DNA from: Bacillota bacterium
Lineage (GTDB): Bacteria; Bacillota; Dethiobacteria; DTU022
DNA length: 64,000 nucleotides
Direction: 5' to 3'
Assembly: GCA_033549065.1 (NCBI GenBank)
Contig: JAWSUE010000005.1
Location: forward strand, 62,001 to 126,000
Position 1 is the stretch's first letter. Every line of letters begins with the position of its first letter. Shown piece by piece: positions 42,538 to 50,974 of the stretch. Made by a program: the position numbers and the translations under genes. The notes beneath the pieces are model-generated. The model was not told the DNA's origin and searched no databases. It was given only the letters and a program-made list of their open reading frames with translations.

Positions 42538-44565
42538 ATGTTTCTCAATAACAAAATTGACAAGGCTATGGAGCTTAAACTTGATAAGGAATTTTATCAT
42601 ATGCCCCGATTCAAAGCAGGAATCAGGCGCGCTCCGGCCAGGAATTTTACTCTGAGCAGAAACCAGGCTGAAATCGCTTTAAAAAATGCTTTACGATACA
42701 TACCGCCGGAATTTCATGATAAACTTGCACCTGAATTCCTTGAAGAGTTAACCACCAGGGGACGGATTTACGGTTATCGGTACCGCCCGCCCGGAGATAT
42801 TAAAGGTAAGCCTGTTGAACAATATTCAGGAAACTGTCTTGAAGGTAAAGCTGTTCAGGTAATGATCGATAATAACCTTGATTTCGATGTTGCGCTCTAT
42901 CCATACGAGTTGGTTACCTATGGTGAAACCGGGCGGGTTTGTCAGAACTGGATGCAGTACCGCCTGATCAAAAAGTACCTGGAGGTTATGACTGAAAACC
43001 AAACCCTGGTTGTTGAATCAGGTCACCCCCTGGGTCTTTTCCGCTCTAAACCCGATGCGCCCAAAGTAATAATTACCAACGCTCTCATGGTGGGGATGTA
43101 TGATAACCCGGAAGATTGGAATGTTGCCGAGCAGATGGGAGTGGCCAATTATGGTCAGATGACTGCCGGTGGTTGGATGTATATTGGACCCCAGGGAATC
43201 GTTCATGGGACATTCAATACCATTCTAAATGCGGGAAGGATCAAACTTGGTATCAGTGAAGATGAAGATCTGAAGGGATTTCTATTTGTCTCTTCCGGCC
43301 TGGGAGGCATGAGCGGAGCCCAGCCAAAAGCAGTTGAGATAGCCGGTGGAGTAGGTATAATAGCCGAAGTTGATCTATCCAGGATTAATACAAGGCATGA
43401 GCAGGGTTGGGTAGGTGTGGTTACCGGTGATATTGAGGAAGCATTCAGCTTGGCTTCAGAGGCCCAAAAATCCCGGAAACCTTTATCAATTGCATATCAT
43501 GGTAATATTGTGGACCTGCTTGCTTATGCCGTAAAGTATGAAATTAAAATTGATCTCTTATCGGATCAGACTTCATGCCATGCCCCATACGATGGAGGTT
43601 ATTGCCCTCAGGGCTTATGTTTTGATGAAAGAACAGACCTTCTGCGTCAGAACAGGGCGGAACTTAAGAGAAGAGTGGATCTTTCTTTAAGAAAACATTT
43701 TGAACTGATTCAAACCCTGGTCAGGAAGGGTACCTATTTCTTCGATTACGGCAACTCATTTTTAAAGGCAGTTTTTGATGCTGGCGTAAAAGAAGTCTCA
43801 AAAAACGGTTTGGACGAAAAAGATGGTTTTATATTCCCATCCTACGTGGAAGATATAATGGGCCCACAGCTTTTTGATTACGGCTATGGACCCTTTCGTT
43901 GGGTTTGCCTGAGTGGTAAAAAGGAAGACTTGAGAAAAACTGATCGAGTCGCTTCGGAATGCATAGACCCAAAACGGTGCGGTCAGGACAGAGATAATTA
44001 TGTTTGGATCAGGGATGCGGAAAAGAACCACCTTGTAGTGGGAACCCAGGCTCGGATACTTTATCAGGATGCTTCCGGCCGGACAAGAATAGCCTTGAGA
44101 TTTAACGAGATGGTCCGTAATGGAGAGGTTGGGCCGATCATGCTGGGCCGGGATCATCACGATGTTAGCGGTACCGACTCTCCATTCCGGGAGACTGCCA
44201 ATATTAAAGATGGCAGCAACGTCATGGCCGAGATGGCAGTTCACTGTTTTGCCGGAAATGCGGCAAGAGGGATGAGCCTGGTTGCCCTGCATAATGGTGG
44301 CGGGGTCGGTATAGGTAAAGCAATCAATGGTGGTTTCGGGATGGTTCTCGATGGCAGTGAACGAGTAGACAAGATCCTTTCCACAGCTATGCCCTGGGAT
44401 GTTATGGGTGGCGTAGCCCGCCGTGCCTGGGCAAGAAATGAACATTCCATAACCACAGCGATCGATTATAACCTGGATAACAGGGGAACCGATCAGATAA
44501 CCCTGCCTTATCTTACCGATGAATCTATGATCAGCAACCTGGTCAAAAAGACTTTTAAATCATAA
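42538..44565 (+). CDS. hutU: Urocanate hydratase, long form (second hut set)
   Basis: A 675-residue urocanase of the long type known in some Firmicutes and Fusobacteria. Motifs agree with the family: GRVCQNWMQYRL near residue 130, ESGHPLGLFRS, MTAGGWMYIGPQGIVHGT near 205, GLGGMSGAQPKA near 257, SDQTSCHAPYDGGYCP near 345 and LHNGGGVGIG near 585. The Cys seen in short urocanases before GPFRW is absent here (LFDYGYGPFRW). It makes 4-imidazolone-5-propanoate from urocanate. It is followed by a canonical hutI. The set lacks its own hutH and ftcD, so it probably depends on those at 10.6-13 kb. Confidence 0.93.
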   Translation: MFLNNKIDKAMELKLDKEFYHMPRFKAGIRRAPARNFTLSRNQAEIALKNALRYIPPEFHDKLAPEFLEELTTRGRIYGYRYRPPGDIKGKPVEQYSGNCLEGKAVQVMIDNNLDFDVALYPYELVTYGETGRVCQNWMQYRLIKKYLEVMTENQTLVVESGHPLGLFRSKPDAPKVIITNALMVGMYDNPEDWNVAEQMGVANYGQMTAGGWMYIGPQGIVHGTFNTILNAGRIKLGISEDEDLKGFLFVSSGLGGMSGAQPKAVEIAGGVGIIAEVDLSRINTRHEQGWVGVVTGDIEEAFSLASEAQKSRKPLSIAYHGNIVDLLAYAVKYEIKIDLLSDQTSCHAPYDGGYCPQGLCFDERTDLLRQNRAELKRRVDLSLRKHFELIQTLVRKGTYFFDYGNSFLKAVFDAGVKEVSKNGLDEKDGFIFPSYVEDIMGPQLFDYGYGPFRWVCLSGKKEDLRKTDRVASECIDPKRCGQDRDNYVWIRDAEKNHLVVGTQARILYQDASGRTRIALRFNEMVRNGEVGPIMLGRDHHDVSGTDSPFRETANIKDGSNVMAEMAVHCFAGNAARGMSLVALHNGGGVGIGKAINGGFGMVLDGSERVDKILSTAMPWDVMGGVARRAWARNEHSITTAIDYNLDNRGTDQITLPYLTDESMISNLVKKTFKS

Positions 44566-44599
44566 CTGAAATTGAGCAAAATGCAGGGCGGTGAAAGAG

Positions 44600-45856
44600 A
44601 TGAAGGTATCATTACTTGTGGAAAATGCAGCCCAGCTTGTAACATCCTCCGGTGCTTCAGCCAAACCTCTTGCCGGTTCAAAGCAGGGAGTACTAAATAT
44701 AATTGAGGATGGTTCCATTGCAGTTATGAATGATCTGATTATTGCCGTGGGGACGACGGATCAGGTAAGAGCCCGGGTTGAGGTTTCTGCTGAAACAGAA
44801 GTTGTGGATGCCCGGGGGAAAATAGTTCTACCGGGTTTAATCGATCCACACACCCATGTAGTTTTCGGAGGTTCACGAGAATATGAACTATCCATGAAAC
44901 TGCAGGGCATTCCTTACCTTGAAATTCTGGCTGGAGGAGGCGGAATTTTAAACAGTGTTGAAGCAACCCGGGCTGCTTCAATGGATGAGCTTGTTGCAAG
45001 AGGCATCAAGTACTGTCATCAAATGTTGGAACAGGGAACAACCACTGCCGAGGCAAAAAGCGGTTATGGGCTCTCCACGGAGGCTGAATTAAAAACCCTG
45101 CAGGCAGTACGTGAAGTTGATGCCAGCCAACCGGTCGATCTTGTGCCGACCTTTCTGGGCGCCCATGCTGTTCCAAAAGAATATAGGGAGGCGCCTGACC
45201 GCTACCTGGATCTGGTCATTGAAGAGATGCTACCCCTGGTTGTTAAGAATGAACTGGCACGCTATTGTGATGTTTTCTGTGAAGAAGGAGTCTTCTCTGT
45301 CGAACAGTCAAAACGGGTCTTGAGCGCAGCCCGTGATATGGGGCTTGAATTAAAAATACATGCTGATGAGATAGTTCCCCTGGGAGGTGCAGAATTAGCT
45401 GCAGAGCTCGGGGCGGTTTCTGCCGATCACCTGCTGGTTATTTCCGACAGGGGGATCATCAGGATGGCTGAAGCGGGAGTAATTGCTGTTTTACTTCCGG
45501 GAACCACATTTTATCTAAAAGAAGAGCATTATGCCCCGGCCCGAAAATTGATTGATGCCGGAGTTCCCGTTGCCCTGGCAACTGATTTTAACCCAGGGAG
45601 TTCCCCGAATAATAATTTACAGTTAATTATTAACCTGGCCTGTCTTTACCTGCGGATGACTCCCCCGGAAGTAATCAATGCAGTTACCATTAATGCTGCT
45701 CACGCCCTCGGTCGTGCTGCTGAAATAGGCAGCCTGGAAAAGGGTAAAAAAGCTGACCTGGTAATCTTTGATGCTCCCAATTATGATTATCTGGCCTATC
45801 GCTACGGGACGAACCTGGTTGACAGGGTAATCAAAAATGGCCGGATTTGCTTATAA
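44600..45856 (+). CDS. hutI: Imidazolonepropionase, canonical form (second hut set)
   Basis: A 418-residue amidohydrolase with the full standard motif set: DPHTHVVFGGSRE near residue 78, GGGGILNSVEATR, AEAKSGYGLS, KIHADEI near residue 250 and ATDFNPGSSP near residue 328 with the metal-binding Asp. It opens imidazolone propionate to N-formimino-glutamate. ATG 44600 is taken as start with GGCGGTGA upstream; GTG 44591 is in frame and possible. It contrasts with the copy at 8775, which has Asn at the metal position. Confidence 0.93.
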   Translation: MKVSLLVENAAQLVTSSGASAKPLAGSKQGVLNIIEDGSIAVMNDLIIAVGTTDQVRARVEVSAETEVVDARGKIVLPGLIDPHTHVVFGGSREYELSMKLQGIPYLEILAGGGGILNSVEATRAASMDELVARGIKYCHQMLEQGTTTAEAKSGYGLSTEAELKTLQAVREVDASQPVDLVPTFLGAHAVPKEYREAPDRYLDLVIEEMLPLVVKNELARYCDVFCEEGVFSVEQSKRVLSAARDMGLELKIHADEIVPLGGAELAAELGAVSADHLLVISDRGIIRMAEAGVIAVLLPGTTFYLKEEHYAPARKLIDAGVPVALATDFNPGSSPNNNLQLIINLACLYLRMTPPEVINAVTINAAHALGRAAEIGSLEKGKKADLVIFDAPNYDYLAYRYGTNLVDRVIKNGRICL

Positions 45857-45907
45857 CAATCTGATAGAAATTTGTAAACCAAATATATTACAGGGGTGAT
45901 AGTCCGG

Positions 45908-46837
45908 ATGAATGAAGTTATTGACGACAGACTGCAGTTAAAGCCCGGTCTTGATTCGGCAATGCGTCTTTATCTTTTCGTGTTTCTTCTATTGCTTGTC
46001 CTGGGTTCAATATTCCAAAGCATCCATTTTGAACTGGGTATGATTGCAACCCAGTGGGGATTGATTTTGCCTCCTGCTCTCTGGTACTGGTCACGGTACC
46101 GGGTTGATAAAGCAGAATTTGCCAGGTTGCGAGGGTTAAAGCTGGTTTTTATCCCGCCGATTATCATTCTCTCCGCATCGTTCTGGATATTAAATATGGG
46201 GCTTGCTGCAGCGCTCGTAACCGGATTGATGGAACTGGGTTACCAGCCGATCACGGTTATTGAGCCGCCAAAAAGTTTAGCAGAATACCTGACATATATT
46301 GCAGTTCTTTCTTTTTCTGCAGGGATTTGCGAGGAGTTTTTATTCAGGGGAACTATTATGCCGGCGATGGAAGATCGTGGAAAGCTCCAGGCAGTTGTCT
46401 TCAGTTCATTTCTCTTCGCCCTTTATCACGTCTCTTTCACCAACCTGTTAAGCACTTTTATCCTGGGTTTGGTTATGGCGGTGATAGTAATTAAAACCGG
46501 TTCCCTGTGGGGAGGAATTCTCTATCATATGTTGAATAATTTTTATGCGGCCACATACCTGTATGCAGCGGGTAACGTTGAAGCCACGGCTGAAACAGAT
46601 CCGGGAAGTTTCCTGGTTTTGATGCCCTTGTTTATCCTGGCCCTGGGGGGAGTTTTCTGGGGCATGAGGATCTTGAATAAACGTACCCATTCAGAACCGC
46701 TATTCGCCTATAGAAGCGGATGGCTGCCCCGTGGCTGGTTTAAATGGCCGCTGGCAATAAGCTTGATCTTATACCTGGTAATGGCTTTAATTGAATTTGC
46801 TCTCGGGTTTAGCTGGTTTGAATTTAATGGATTCTAA
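45908..46837 (+). CDS. CPBP-family intramembrane metalloprotease
   Basis: A 309-residue multi-pass membrane protein. The CPBP (Abi) motifs are visible: EEFLFRG near residue 143, a His in FALYHVSFTN near 174 and H-x3-N in YHMLNNFYA near 205. These form the intramembrane metal site. Targets are unknown. ATG 45908 is preferred because AGGGGTGAT lies 8 bases upstream. The gene follows the second hut set by 51 bases. Confidence 0.88.
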   Translation: MNEVIDDRLQLKPGLDSAMRLYLFVFLLLLVLGSIFQSIHFELGMIATQWGLILPPALWYWSRYRVDKAEFARLRGLKLVFIPPIIILSASFWILNMGLAAALVTGLMELGYQPITVIEPPKSLAEYLTYIAVLSFSAGICEEFLFRGTIMPAMEDRGKLQAVVFSSFLFALYHVSFTNLLSTFILGLVMAVIVIKTGSLWGGILYHMLNNFYAATYLYAAGNVEATAETDPGSFLVLMPLFILALGGVFWGMRILNKRTHSEPLFAYRSGWLPRGWFKWPLAISLILYLVMALIEFALGFSWFEFNGF

Positions 46838-46893
46838 TAATTATTGGTTGAAACTTAAATGGTAATCCACAATAATTTAAAGGAGGGATAATA

Positions 46894-47406
46894 ATGAGTC
46901 TGCATGATAAGAGAATTGCCATTTTCCTGGAACAGCTGTATGAAGATCCGGAATTTTGGTACCCCTATTATCGTTTTATTGAGGCCGGAGCAGAAGTGAC
47001 GGTTATTGCTCCGGAAGCAAAGGAATATAAAAGTAAGTACGGTTACCCTGCCCTGGCCGATATTTCAGCTGCTGAAGCAAAAGCGCAGGAATATGATGCA
47101 GTAATTATCCCGGGTGGATATTCACCCGATCATATGCGTCGTTCTGATGATCTGATCCGGTTTCTGAAGGAAGCTTACAACCTGGGGAAAGTGATTGCAG
47201 CCATCTGCCACGGACCCTGGATGCTGGCTTCGATTGGAGCTGCGAATGGTAAGAAGGTAACTTCTTTTTATTCAATCAAAGATGATCTGGTGAATGCCGG
47301 GGCCCAGTATCTTGATCAGGAAGTGGTCAGAGACGGAAATATCATTACCTCGCGGATGCCCAGGGATCTTCCTGCTTTCTGCCGGGAAGTGATCAAAGCT
47401 TTGTAA
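46894..47406 (+). CDS. DJ-1/PfpI family protein
   Basis: A 170-residue class I glutamine-amidotransferase-like domain. The nucleophile Cys is in AAICHGPWML near residue 109 with the adjacent His, and the acidic residue is in RIAIFLEQLYEDPEFWYP near residue 15. IIPGGYSPDHMR is near residue 72. Members act as proteases, glyoxalases or deglycases; the exact activity is unknown. GGAGGGA precedes ATG 46894, and a strong terminator follows. Confidence 0.9.
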   Translation: MSLHDKRIAIFLEQLYEDPEFWYPYYRFIEAGAEVTVIAPEAKEYKSKYGYPALADISAAEAKAQEYDAVIIPGGYSPDHMRRSDDLIRFLKEAYNLGKVIAAICHGPWMLASIGAANGKKVTSFYSIKDDLVNAGAQYLDQEVVRDGNIITSRMPRDLPAFCREVIKAL

Positions 47407-47411
47407 GGCTA

Positions 47412-47864
47412 TCAAGCATATCCACCGGGGTGGTTTTTCATTTTAAGAAAAACACCCCGGTTTTTTGTTACCATTTCGATCCGGCCTGTAGCCAACAAAT
47501 GATTTACATATTTTAATAACTCAGCAGGATGAAGGTCCATTATTGCCTGCAGATCTTCCACTGTACATGGTCTTCTGGAAAGAATCCGGAGAATTTGATT
47601 GGTGTAAGCTTTGTCACCAGAACCGGCAAAGGCGATGTAATCAAGGCGAGGATTATTCTTCAGATAATCTTCAAGCTCTGCGATTACGCTATCCACCGGT
47701 ATATATTCCTTTCTGGTAATTGTTAAATCTGTTGTTTCACCGCATTCGCAGTAAACACAGTTCAGGGTACAGGTTTTATAAGGAATTAGATCGACGCCCA
47801 GAGAAATACCCAGGCGGCGTGATGGAACAGGTCCGAACAGGTGCTTCAGCTTCACTTTAATCAC
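47412..47864 (-). pseudogene. Radical SAM protein with an internal deletion
   Basis: A 150-codon frame that joins the two ends of a normally about 300-residue radical SAM protein. The N-terminal part is complete through LGISLGVDLIPYKTCTLNCVYCECG, with the Cys-x3-Cys-x2-Cys cluster site, and on to YIAFAGSG, where family members continue with EPTLH. Here it jumps straight to a C-terminal winged-helix-like segment (PCTVEDLQAIMDLHPAELLKY). About 150 residues of barrel are missing, though the frame is kept. The SAM-binding strands are lost, so activity is unlikely. GAAGGTGAT precedes ATG 47864. The next two genes are damaged in a similar manner. Confidence 0.72.
47424..47467. terminator. Intrinsic terminator after the DJ-1/PfpI gene
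   Basis: ACCGGGGTGGTTTTT at 47424-47438 pairs with AAAAACACCCCGGT at 47448-47461, then TTTTT. It lies inside the 3' end of the converging radical-SAM remnant on the other strand. Confidence 0.8.
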
Positions 47865-47994
47865 CTTCCAATCTACTTGTTATTTTACCCCGATTTTAAA
47901 AATATATCTGTACAAATGAAAAAACAAAAATAATTATTGATATATACCCAAAACTATCATAGTCTACACTAACGCATAGAATGGAGGCAAAGTT

Positions 47995-48248
47995 ATGGAA
48001 GGTAAAAAAGGGACTGAGGATATTCGATTTGTTAAAGAGGGTGGTGCTATTGAGAAGCTTTCGCAGCCGGAAATGAGCAGTATCGGAAAAACTATTGCAG
48101 TGATGAGCGGGAAGGGCGGAGTCGGAAAATCTTCGGTTTCAGCATTGAAGCGATTGTAAATGGAGTTTCTGTTGTAGAATATTCAGGCGGGTCTACAAGC
48201 AGTAAGGTTGTAGAGACATGGGTTAATTTTGCATCACTGCTCAATTAA
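47995..48248 (+). pseudogene. Mrp/MinD-type P-loop ATPase remnant with the centre deleted
   Basis: From ATG 47995 (GGAGG at 47983-47987) a 54-codon frame contains the deviant Walker A of the Mrp/NBP35 family, SGKGGVGKSSVSAL. It then stops at TAA 48157-48159. In another frame, from about 48129 to TAA 48246-48248, the sequence reads as the C-terminus of the same kind of protein (IVNGVSVVEYSGGS then VVETWVNFASLL). The roughly 200 residues between, including Walker B, are absent, and the join near 48130 is out of frame. This is a deletion pseudogene. Confidence 0.7.
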
Positions 48249-48318
48249 GATTGCCTTTCGCTGAACTATTTGTTACTATGAATTACCGGTATTATCCTAC
48301 ACTTAAAGGAGAGCTGAC

Positions 48319-48525
48319 ATGCCGCGCCCCTATAAGCCGAGATTTGTAAGCGCGAAGCCGCACGTTACTTTCTTTAAACCGGCCGGCATACCAAAATCTG
48401 CCCTGGGAGAGATTGTCCTTACAGTAGATGAATTGGAAGCTCTTAAACTGAAAGATATTGAAAAACTGGGACAAAGCGAATGTGCGGAGAGGATGAAGAT
48501 TGCCCGGAATGCAATAGATAGTTAA
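48319..48525 (+). pseudogene. DUF134 family protein, C-terminally truncated
   Basis: A 68-codon frame starting MPRPYKPRFV and continuing FKPAGIP and VLTVDELEALKL, the typical N-terminal half of DUF134 proteins. These normally continue through a helix-turn-helix (ERM-x-SRPTF-x-RIL) to about 95-110 residues. Here it runs ERMKIARNAIDS and stops, so the recognition helix and tail are gone. DUF134 genes often neighbour Mrp-type ATPase and NifX-like genes, which fits the remnant upstream. Confidence 0.7.
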
Positions 48526-48575
48526 CTTGCAGATCACTTTTCGCAGTGAAGTGGTTATTGCCAGACTGGTAAATT

Positions 48576-48612
48576 AAAAATAAGCTATAATCCTTGTATA
48601 GCTTATTTTTTG
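48576..48612. terminator. Strong intrinsic terminator just upstream of rarD
   Basis: AAAAATAAGCTATA at 48576-48589 pairs perfectly with TATAGCTTATTTTT at 48597-48610 across a 7-base loop, with a T-run. It ends only 15 bases before the rarD start and just before its ribosome site. Confidence 0.85.
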
Positions 48613-48626
48613 GGAGCAGATTTTTG

Positions 48627-49544
48627 ATGAATTATTTTAAAGCAAAAGATGAGAATTCCGCAGGGATTTTCTACGGGATTATTGCGTACCTCATGTGGGG
48701 CTTTCTTCCCTTGTACTGGAAATTGATGCAGGAAGTTCCGGCTGTTGAGATTTTAGCCCACAGGATTGTCTGGTCTTTTGTTTTTATGCTCCTGGTTGTT
48801 CTTCTGACTGGCGGTTTAAAAGAAACACTTAAAGTGATGGTTGTCAGAAAAAAGTTATTAATGATATTTCTGTGTGGGTTAATTATAAGCGTTAACTGGT
48901 TAACCTATATCTATGCGATAAATGCCGATCATGTGATTGAAACCAGTATGGGATATTACATGAACCCCCTGGTTGTGGTTCTTTTTTCAGTTATAATATT
49001 AAAGGAGAAAATGATGCGCTGGCAGGTAGTGTCAATAATTCTTGCTTCAATTGGAGTTTTGATCATAACCTTTCAATACGGAAGAATCCCCTGGATAGCT
49101 CTTTTCCTGGCAGTAACATTTGCTCTTTACGGACTCATTAAAAAGATTATCAAACTGAACCCTGTAACAGGTTTGGTTCTTGAAACCCTTATAGTGTTGC
49201 CGGTGGCCTTAATTTATATCTTTAGCCTGGAATCAACCGCTTCCGGAGCGATGAGCAGTTCACCGGCAGCTCTAAAGTTTATATTGGCCGGGACAGGAAT
49301 CATTACCGCAACCCCTCTTTTATTTTTTGCACGCGGAATAGAGTTGACAACTTTCTCAATGATGGGATTTTTACAGTATATTGCTCCCTCGATTACTCTG
49401 CTGCTGGGTATATTTATCTTTAAAGAAGATTTTACAGTGCCTCATATAATAAGTTTTGGATTTATCTGGGTTGCGCTGGCAATATTTACCCTGGCCAATG
49501 TTGGAGTGTTGAAAGAACCGGAGTTGTTAAAAGTAAAAGTTTAA
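48627..49544 (+). CDS. rarD: RarD-type EamA/DMT transporter
   Basis: A 305-residue protein with ten hydrophobic segments. The N-terminus AGIFYGIIAYLMWGFLPLYWK and the EILAHRIVWSFVFM block identify the RarD branch of the drug/metabolite transporter superfamily. The substrate is unproven. ATG 48627 is chosen because GGGAGC at 48612-48617 is nearby; the frame extends to 48594 inside the terminator hairpin and that part is not credible. How it is transcribed is unclear, since a terminator stands directly before it. Confidence 0.9.
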   Translation: MNYFKAKDENSAGIFYGIIAYLMWGFLPLYWKLMQEVPAVEILAHRIVWSFVFMLLVVLLTGGLKETLKVMVVRKKLLMIFLCGLIISVNWLTYIYAINADHVIETSMGYYMNPLVVVLFSVIILKEKMMRWQVVSIILASIGVLIITFQYGRIPWIALFLAVTFALYGLIKKIIKLNPVTGLVLETLIVLPVALIYIFSLESTASGAMSSSPAALKFILAGTGIITATPLLFFARGIELTTFSMMGFLQYIAPSITLLLGIFIFKEDFTVPHIISFGFIWVALAIFTLANVGVLKEPELLKVKV

Positions 49545-49572
49545 ATATCGGCAGAAATATTTTCAAATGCAT

Positions 49573-49601
49573 TAGACAAGCAAAAATGGTAATGGTATAA
49601 T
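49573..49601 (+). promoter_or_regulatory. Promoter of the cobalamin operon
   Basis: TAGACA at 49573-49578 and TATAAT at 49596-49601 are 17 bases apart. The start would be near 49608, about 10 bases before the riboswitch. Confidence 0.75.
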
Positions 49602-49617
49602 AAATACCGACAATTAA

Positions 49618-49778
49618 ATAGAGGCCTGTCAGGTGTTGTAAGACTTAATAAGGGAAGCCGGTGAAAATCCGGCGCGGTCCCGCCACTGTAAGTGGGAAGC
49701 ATCTCCGAAATGCCACTGGTTTAGTATACCGGGAAGGCGGGGGATGCAGTGAACACGAGCCAGGAGACCTGCCTGATA
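49618..49778 (+). ncRNA. Cobalamin riboswitch (AdoCbl type)
   Basis: The leader contains the B12-box elements in order: AAGGGAAGCCGGTGAAAATC with CCGGCGCGGTCCCGCCACTGT in the core (quoted in two parts), a peripheral arm, and GAGCCAGGAGACCTGCC closing it. It binds a coenzyme B12 form and lowers expression of the operon downstream. It sits before btuFCD and the cob genes, the expected targets. Confidence 0.96.
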
Positions 49779-49804
49779 GCGCGCTTAACCCCTTCGGGCG
49801 AAAG

Positions 49805-49848
49805 GGTAAGGCGGGGTAAAAACCACGTTTTCCTTACCGTGGTTTTTT
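49805..49848 (+). terminator. Riboswitch terminator with competing antiterminator
   Basis: AAAAACCACG (49818-49827) and CGTGGTTTTT (49838-49847) form a terminator with a T-run. GGTAAGG at 49805-49811 can instead pair with CCTTACC at 49832-49838, which lies in the terminator loop and the start of its right arm. That gives a plausible antiterminator, so control is probably by transcription termination. Confidence 0.8.
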
Positions 49849-49859
49849 GTTTATATAAA

Positions 49860-49911
49860 AAGCTCCAGCTTTCCCTGATGAATGCTGGAGCTTAAAATTT
49901 TAAAAGGAGCT
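49860..49911 (+). promoter_or_regulatory. Second leader hairpin that may mask the btuF ribosome site
   Basis: AAGCTCCAGC at 49860-49869 pairs with GCTGGAGCTT at 49884-49893. The same AGCTCC can pair with GGAGCT at 49906-49911, which is the ribosome site of btuF. This may add translational control or only be a stable leader stem. Confidence 0.4.
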
Positions 49912-49919
49912 GTGAAAAC

Positions 49920-50888
49920 TTGAAAAAAGGCCTGTTTATTTTTATTGTTTTGTTGTTTGGTTTTATGCTGTTAATGGCCGGATGCAGCGGCACTGATAAC
50001 GGGGTTGAAACTGATCTTCAACCGGATTCAGATAAGGTTACAAGTCCTCCCCTGCCAGAAATGCCGATTGTTATCACCGATCAGATGGGCCGCGAGGTAG
50101 TGATTGAAGAAATTCCCCAGAGGATTATCTCACTTTCCCCGAGTAATACGGAAATAGTTTTTGCCCTTGGTTTGGGTGATAGGGTGGTCGGTGTTACAGA
50201 ATACTGTAACTATCCTGCCGAGGCTCTGGAAAAAGATATCGTTGGCGGATTTTCAACCCCCAATATTGAGAAAATAATTGAATTGGAGCCGGACCTGATC
50301 CTTGCTTCGACCATTCATGAAGAGGAAGTTCCCCGTCTTGAAGAACTGGGGATTCCGGTAATGGTAATTGAATCTTCTACAGTGGCTGATTTGTTTGTCA
50401 GTATCCAGCTGGTCGCCATCGTTGCTGATGTGCCTGAAGCCGGAGAAAGCCTGGTATCATCCATGCAGGACAGAATTAATGCTGTAGGATCAGTTGTCGC
50501 TGAAGTGGACCAGGATGAAAAGATTAAGGTATACTATGAAGTATATTCAGACCCCGTTATGACGGCGGGACAGGGAGCTTTTATCAACGAGATAATTACC
50601 CTGGCCGGTGGAATAAACATTTTCGGTGACATCAATGAAAATTATCCCCAGGTCAGCGCTGAAGTTGTTGCTGAAAGACAGCCGGATATTATTTTATACC
50701 CCGATTATCATGGGACTGCGGATTTGGTTCTTGATTCTATGGCCGGCAGGCCTGGATGGGAGAGTATACCGGCAATTCAGAACAGCCGGATTCAAGCAGC
50801 TTCAGATGATATTTTTGCCCGACCGGGCCCGAGGATTGTTGAAGCGATTGAAGAAGCAGCGAGACTTTTTTACCCGGAACTGTTCTAA
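49920..50888 (+). CDS. btuF: Corrinoid-binding lipoprotein of an ABC importer (BtuF-like)
   Basis: A 322-residue class III substrate-binding protein. A lipoprotein signal ends in LMAGC. The binding domain begins DQMGREVVIEEIPQRIISLSPSNTEIVFALGL, whose first half marks the FepB/BtuF group. The single long helix between lobes lies near residue 170. TTG 49920 follows AGGAGC. The riboswitch upstream and the cob genes downstream point to cobalamin or cobinamide as ligand rather than iron-siderophore. Confidence 0.92.
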   Translation: MKKGLFIFIVLLFGFMLLMAGCSGTDNGVETDLQPDSDKVTSPPLPEMPIVITDQMGREVVIEEIPQRIISLSPSNTEIVFALGLGDRVVGVTEYCNYPAEALEKDIVGGFSTPNIEKIIELEPDLILASTIHEEEVPRLEELGIPVMVIESSTVADLFVSIQLVAIVADVPEAGESLVSSMQDRINAVGSVVAEVDQDEKIKVYYEVYSDPVMTAGQGAFINEIITLAGGINIFGDINENYPQVSAEVVAERQPDIILYPDYHGTADLVLDSMAGRPGWESIPAIQNSRIQAASDDIFARPGPRIVEAIEEAARLFYPELF

Positions 50889-50974
50889 ACATTAAAGTGA
50901 GGTAATAACAGCTGTTACATAAAAGTATTTTTACTGAAAAAATAAAATCGGGAGGCATAACCAGGCCGTTATTC

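Noticed and set aside
43798-44445. 215-codon minus-strand frame inside the second hutU
   Set aside because: A shadow of a well-conserved gene; no ribosome site or known motif.
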